This document shows, piece after piece, positions 7,777 through 11,264 of a DNA stretch of 11,264 nt. Source of the stretch: Synechococcales cyanobacterium PMM_0073 (GTDB lineage: Bacteria; Cyanobacteriota; Cyanobacteriia; Elainellales; Elainellaceae); NCBI GenBank assembly GCA_949127695.1, contig CASBQH010000517.1:1-11264 (forward strand). The letters are read 5' to 3'. The notes below the pieces were generated by a model. It saw nothing but the letters and a program-made list of their open reading frames with translations, was not told the DNA's origin and did no database searches. Within the stretch, counting starts at the first letter, position 1. Each line of letters opens with the position of its first letter. A program made the position numbers and the translations under genes.

Positions 7777-9587
7777 GACTTTACTCGGCTTTTGGTGGGG
7801 TCATAGGCGGCGAGCGTGCCCACCACAGCTGGGATGCGCCGCTTCAATCCATCCAGAAATCCAACCTCCAGCGCTGTGCCGATGGCGGCATATTCCGGCA
7901 CAACTTGAGCCAGCGCAATGCTGCGGTTCAGAATCGGTGAAAAAGTAGCGCTGGTAATTTTGCCAACTCGCCAGCGCTCGCCAATTGGATGGACGCATTG
8001 CCCTGCCGCCGCGACTTCGTTGCCCGCTAGCGTCAGCCCCACCGCGACGAATGGCGGACGGGGCTTGATCGCCTCCAATGCTGCTTTGCCAATCATCTGC
8101 GGCTTTTTCAGCGATACTGCCCAGCCGATGCCAGCTTGATAGGGCGAAGTCAGATCATCAAACTCGCGGCCAGCGCTCAGCAAACCCGCCTCAATCCGAG
8201 CGCGATCTAACGCCAGCATTCCCAGCGGCAGCAGATCGTAAGGTTTACCTGCTTGGAGTAATATCTGCCAGAGCGCAGTGCCATCATCTGGATGCACAAA
8301 CAGCTCATAGCCCAGTTCGCCCGTGTAGCCCGTGCGCGAAACAACTGCCGGAATATTGGCCAGCCGACCCGCCGCAAACTGAAAGTACCCCAGCTGATCC
8401 AAATCAAAATCTAGCAGCGGACGCAGCATTTCGCGAGAGCAGGGGCCTTGCAGCGCCAAATTATGCAGCAGATGACTAGAGGGCTGAATCTCGACTGCGA
8501 GCTGATGCTGAGCGGCGACTCGGCGCAGCAAATCCAGGTTCGTATCGCAGTTGCCGACGTATCTAAAGCTATTGCCACAGTGAAATACAATCCCATCATC
8601 AATGATGCCGCCGTGATGATTCAGCAGACATCCATAGGCCGATTGCCCTCGGCTTAGCTTGCTGATATCCCGTGAGAAGGCAATCTGGATTAGCTCAGCC
8701 GCATCCTGACCCGTCACCTCAAACTTCCGCAGCGCTGAAAGATCCACGATCGCCACTCGTTCTCGTAGCGCCCAATATTCGGCCTGCACTCCATGATTGG
8801 CAAAGCTGTTCGGCACCCAGAAGCCGTTGTATTCAACAATATGGCTGGTATGCTGCTGAATTGCTGCTGTAAAACCGCTGGGCTGTGTGAGCTGCGGCGG
8901 CGCATTGGCAAAAAGATGGCGGCCAATTGCTGGAGGAAACTGCTGCTCGGCCTCGTAGATCCGGATCAGAATCGGGGTGGGTTGCCAAGCGTTGGTGGCA
9001 TCAATGTCATCCGCGCAGGAGGAGCTAGCGCAGAGCAGATCTTGACTGGCGCGCAGCAGCACATAGTCGCCGGGACGCGACCAAGATTCGCCGCCGATAA
9101 TATCTTGATCTATAACTGCTGTATTATAAAAAAAGTTGATGGCACTCCAGCCTAAGCGTGGCGCGATGCCGTAAGGTTGCAGCACCTGATTAAAATTTTC
9201 GCTACAGCTGGGATGCCCCGGATAACCCGCGTCTTCGTAGTAGCGAGCGGTGCAGGCCAAGAGAAAATTATCATGCCGTCCGCAGGTATCCTGAATCACC
9301 TCAAACAGCGGCTGCATCCCTTGATCAAAATATTTGCGCTGTACCCCAGCCTGCGGCATTGTGACACCATTCAGCGTCCGCGTCACGGTTGCGTCGAGCT
9401 GTTTGCTATAATCATCACCCGCAAACACCAGCAGATCTGAACATTGGCTACCTGCCACATCCAGAATCTGAATATACTGCCCCGCTTTGACAAGATAGGC
9501 AACTGCCGTCGCGGGCGCAATCCAATATTCTGCGACCGCCTGCCCTAGCTGCCCGTTAGTGACTGCCTTGTTTAAGGTCGCAACCAT
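7773..9587 (-). CDS. DUF1989 - GcvT (aminomethyltransferase-like) fusion protein
   Basis: This 604-residue two-domain protein has an N-terminal DUF1989 (urea carboxylase-associated) domain at about 20-212. It carries DTCGRHDNFLLAC (100-112), YPGHPSCSENFNQVL (122-136), SRPGDYVLLRA (170-180) and CADDIDATN (191-199). C102, H105, C112, C128 and C191 are candidate metal or catalytic residues. The second domain, about 255-600, is a complete GcvT-type folate-binding domain with GVQAEYWALRERVAIVDLSALRKFEVTG (266-293) and GGIIDDGI (326-333), the Asp pair of T-proteins. Some DUF1989 proteins (CgdA/CgdB) deiminate carboxyguanidine. GcvT-like proteins move C1 units from N- or S-methyl compounds to tetrahydrofolate. 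The fusion suggests paired deamination and demethylation of a methylated guanidino or amino compound, which is inference. The ATG at 9587 follows GAGGG, 13 nt after the upstream gene. The stop overlaps the 172-aa gene. Confidence 0.85.
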   Translation of the reverse strand: MVATLNKAVTNGQLGQAVAEYWIAPATAVAYLVKAGQYIQILDVAGSQCSDLLVFAGDDYSKQLDATVTRTLNGVTMPQAGVQRKYFDQGMQPLFEVIQDTCGRHDNFLLACTARYYEDAGYPGHPSCSENFNQVLQPYGIAPRLGWSAINFFYNTAVIDQDIIGGESWSRPGDYVLLRASQDLLCASSSCADDIDATNAWQPTPILIRIYEAEQQFPPAIGRHLFANAPPQLTQPSGFTAAIQQHTSHIVEYNGFWVPNSFANHGVQAEYWALRERVAIVDLSALRKFEVTGQDAAELIQIAFSRDISKLSRGQSAYGCLLNHHGGIIDDGIVFHCGNSFRYVGNCDTNLDLLRRVAAQHQLAVEIQPSSHLLHNLALQGPCSREMLRPLLDFDLDQLGYFQFAAGRLANIPAVVSRTGYTGELGYELFVHPDDGTALWQILLQAGKPYDLLPLGMLALDRARIEAGLLSAGREFDDLTSPYQAGIGWAVSLKKPQMIGKAALEAIKPRPPFVAVGLTLAGNEVAAAGQCVHPIGERWRVGKITSATFSPILNRSIALAQVVPEYAAIGTALEVGFLDGLKRRIPAVVGTLAAYDPTKSRVKS

Positions 9588-9600
9588 TGCTTCCCTCGCC

Positions 9601-11037
9601 TTAGCCCACTACAGCAGGCGCTCGGAGCGGCGGCTCCACCACCTCTGCCTGCTCCACCTCTGCCAAAAGCTGAGCCGCCAGTCGCCGCTTGCCTTCTACA
9701 TCCAGCTTTTTCACCTCGTTATGCAACACTCGCTCATTCACATTCTGGTTCCAATAGTCGAGCGCCCCGAATCCGAGTAGCGCTAGCTTACCGACAAACT
9801 GCCGCAGCACTTCGTTGGTAGGACCCATCACCCAGCCCGCTTTACCGTCGCGCAGATAGCGTTCAATTTCCATATCTTTTTTGAAGCCTGAACCGCCACA
9901 GGCATGAAGCATCTTGTCGCCCACCTGCGCCACGTTTTTGGCTGCTGCAAACTTGATCTGCCAGTACCAGGGCAAATAGACCGAGCGGGGCAGCGCCGCT
10001 AAGTCAGAATGAATTGACCAGTCGCAGTGATCAGTCAAATCATCCATCAGCTTACCCATTGAAAAGGTAAATGAGCGGCAGGCGTTGGTTTCAATAATCG
10101 CTTCGCCAAAGTAGTCTTGAATCGTCGGGTAGTCGGCCACGCGCATCCCGACATCGACATGCTTTTTGCGAGTGACATGCTGCTTGGCAATGTCAATCGC
10201 GCCCAGAGCAATCCCGTTCCAGCAGGCCGAAGAGCAGAGCAAAAAGAACGGATCGACAATTTCATCGTTGGAGGCTATGCCGTCTCCAGTTGGCCCCACC
10301 ATCCGCGAGCGCGGCACCGATACGCCATCCACCAGTAATGTCCCCGACTGATTGCCCCGCAGCCCCAGCGCGTCCCACTTATGGGGTTCGGCTTTCACCT
10401 CGTCGGCATAGATCAAAAAGCAGGACAAATCGGCGTAGTTGCCCGCAAACTCCGGGCTAGTGGTCTGGACAATATACCAGTCGGCAAACCCAGCCGAGGT
10501 TGTCCAGGATGCCTTTTTTGAGACCTGCCAGCCTGCGTCAACTGCCTCTGCCCTAGAAGAAACCGGATACCAAAAATGTGAGCCTGTTTCGGGGTCGGAA
10601 TAAGAGAGCGTGCCAATCAGCACCTCTGCGTCCAATCGCTGCAAAAGCTGCTGTAGCTCGGGATTATGATGCGACCGAAACAGCGCCGCTGCCGTTGCGC
10701 CCAGATGCATCGTGTAGCACATCGCCGTGCTGGGGCAGCCGTAGCGGGCAATCGTTTCCACGACCATCGCGGCGCAGGTATGATCTTCGCCCAATCCGCC
10801 CCAGTCTTTGGGCACAAACAGCCCCAATAGCCTCAGCGCAGCCAGCGCCTCAAAGTTTTTGCGGGGATAAACTAAGTTGCGATCAGAATCTACCGCATTG
10901 GGGCGCAAAGTCGTGGCGCAAACCTCAATCAGCTGAGCCTGCAAGACTTGCTGAGCAGGTGTGAGCAACCACTGCGGGTCAAACTCATACCCTAAGCCGC
11001 CGTACTCAGCCCCATTCCACTGCTTTGCCTTACTCAT
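9601..11037 (-). CDS. Acyl-CoA dehydrogenase-fold flavoprotein, possibly an amine/N-oxidising member
   Basis: This 478-residue protein spans all three acyl-CoA dehydrogenase domains. The helical N-terminal domain carries GLFVPKDWGGLGED (72-85). The beta middle domain runs at about 140-250 (IGTLSYSDPETGSHFW, LGLRGNQSGTLLVDGVSVP). The C-terminal helical domain carries HACGGSGFKKDMEIERYLRDGKAGWVMGPTNEVLRQFVGKLALLG at about 378-422. The family dehydrogenates acyl-CoA with FAD, but where many members have EGTSE this protein reads GPTNE (405-409), so the common catalytic Glu is Gly405. Members of this fold without that Glu include flavin monooxygenases and amine-oxidising enzymes. The tail after 430 is charged and extends past the fold. 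It is the first gene of the minus block, with the next start 13 nt downstream. The true substrate is unknown. The ATG at 11037 has a weak ribosome site. Confidence 0.82.
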   Translation of the reverse strand: MSKAKQWNGAEYGGLGYEFDPQWLLTPAQQVLQAQLIEVCATTLRPNAVDSDRNLVYPRKNFEALAALRLLGLFVPKDWGGLGEDHTCAAMVVETIARYGCPSTAMCYTMHLGATAAALFRSHHNPELQQLLQRLDAEVLIGTLSYSDPETGSHFWYPVSSRAEAVDAGWQVSKKASWTTSAGFADWYIVQTTSPEFAGNYADLSCFLIYADEVKAEPHKWDALGLRGNQSGTLLVDGVSVPRSRMVGPTGDGIASNDEIVDPFFLLCSSACWNGIALGAIDIAKQHVTRKKHVDVGMRVADYPTIQDYFGEAIIETNACRSFTFSMGKLMDDLTDHCDWSIHSDLAALPRSVYLPWYWQIKFAAAKNVAQVGDKMLHACGGSGFKKDMEIERYLRDGKAGWVMGPTNEVLRQFVGKLALLGFGALDYWNQNVNERVLHNEVKKLDVEGKRRLAAQLLAEVEQAEVVEPPLRAPAVVG

Positions 11038-11221
11038 AGATTTTGCCGATTGAATCTCATTGATCAGCTGCCGCGATGGTTCACATCGATATATCCAAAT
11101 GTAGAATAAACGGTTTAGAAGTCTCAGATGGTCAATTTGAATACTATTGTTATAACAAGTTGGTTTTAAGCTTTAGTTCAGATTTCTGGGGTTTGCCTGA
11201 ATTCCTGTTTAACTTATTTAC
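11038..11221. other. AT-rich control region upstream of the minus-strand block
   Basis: This 184-nt stretch is distinctly more AT-rich than the genes and holds no convincing ORF. It should contain the promoter for the minus-strand block, and probably one for a gene to the right. It carries the perfect palindrome described separately. I could not place a good -35/-10 pair on either strand. Confidence 0.6.
11147..11158. promoter_or_regulatory. Candidate GntR/HutC operator (perfect 12-bp palindrome)
   Basis: TTGTTATAACAA is a perfect inverted repeat. Its core GTTATAAC keeps the GT...AC ends and AT centre of HutC-class operators (consensus GTNTANAC; here the central TA is AT). It lies 110 nt upstream of the flavoprotein start and contains TATAAC, which is close to a -10 element, so a bound repressor could block transcription. 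The link to the GntR regulator at 6491-7222 is inferred from family and context. Confidence 0.4.
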
Positions 11222-11264
11222 ATGAATGACCTCAGCAGCCCCAGGCTCAGTCTTGTTATCTCTA
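11222..11264 (+). CDS. Possible 5' end of a divergent gene (cut by window edge)
   Basis: An ATG at 11222 opens a frame that stays open to the window end (14 codons, MNDLSSPRLSLVIS). A second ATG at 11226 in another frame is also open (MTSAAPGSVLLSL). Composition turns GC-rich here after the AT-rich spacer, which suits the start of a coding region transcribed away from the flavoprotein gene. No Shine-Dalgarno is visible, and the stretch is too short to choose between frames or assign a family. Confidence 0.25.
   Translation, partial: MNDLSSPRLSLVIS

Noticed and set aside
7357..7806. 149-aa plus-strand ORF
   Set aside because: It lies antisense to the 172-aa gene and the end of the DUF1989-GcvT gene, shows no family motif, and the minus strand has the coupled, co-oriented reading frames.
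8078..8479. 133-aa plus-strand ORF
   Set aside because: It is antisense to the GcvT domain, whose motifs on the minus strand are unmistakable.
11103..11135. Minus-strand promoter with TTGACC (complement of 11130-11135) and TATTCT (complement of 11103-11108)
   Set aside because: The spacing is 21 nt, too long for a normal sigma-70 promoter, and the -10 match is only 4 of 6.
1..11264. CRISPR array, tRNA, rRNA, insertion sequence or phage gene
   Set aside because: No regularly spaced repeats, cloverleaf-like segments, transposase motifs or terminal inverted repeats were seen; nearly all of the window is accounted for by metabolic genes.
1..11264. HIP1 (GCGATCGC) as proof of a cyanobacterial host
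   Set aside because: No exact copy was found by eye, so it cannot support the host guess; its absence does not exclude cyanobacteria, as some lineages lack it.

Overview
This 11.3 kb bacterial window holds two convergent, tightly packed gene blocks. Both point to the metabolism of methylated amines. Many gene starts lack a clear Shine-Dalgarno, CTA leucine codons and CTAG tetramers are common, and spacers are AT-rich against a moderately GC-rich coding sequence. This suits a cyanobacterium (filamentous, Leptolyngbya-like), but it is a weak guess. The cyanobacterial HIP1 octamer was not seen, and a proteobacterium cannot be excluded.

Left block (+ strand, 1-6480): the C-terminal half of a sarcosine-oxidase-alpha-like protein (mgdC, cut by the window edge), a SoxG-like gamma subunit (mgdD), a type III glutamine synthetase-like enzyme (gmaS), and three genes that split glutamate synthase into separate proteins: a class-II amidotransferase (mgsA), a GXGXG beta-helix protein (mgsB) and an FMN/Fe-S synthase (mgsC). 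Together these match the indirect N-methylglutamate pathway. GmaS joins methylamine to glutamate as gamma-glutamylmethylamide. MgsABC converts this to N-methylglutamate. MgdABCD oxidises N-methylglutamate back to glutamate and delivers the one-carbon unit to tetrahydrofolate. The mgdA and mgdB counterparts (soxB, soxD) should lie just upstream of the window.

Right block (- strand, 11037 down to 6491): an acyl-CoA-dehydrogenase-fold flavoprotein lacking the usual catalytic Glu, a DUF1989-GcvT fusion protein, a 172-residue protein I do not recognise, and a GntR/UTRA regulator. Spacings of 13 nt, a 4-nt overlap and 35 nt suggest one transcript. The GcvT domain resembles the folate-binding half of the SoxA-like protein across the window. 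The GcvT-plus-small-protein pair repeats the layout of the SoxA/SoxG pair. I infer that this block handles a related N-methyl or guanidino-type compound, possibly feeding methylamine or C1 units into the left block. No gene in it has a proven substrate.

The two blocks meet at 6480/6491 with no visible terminator and a 14-bp tandem duplication over the mgsC stop codon. The AT-rich region upstream of the right block (11038-11264) holds a perfect 12-bp palindrome resembling a HutC-type GntR operator, and possibly the first codons of a divergent gene at the window edge.
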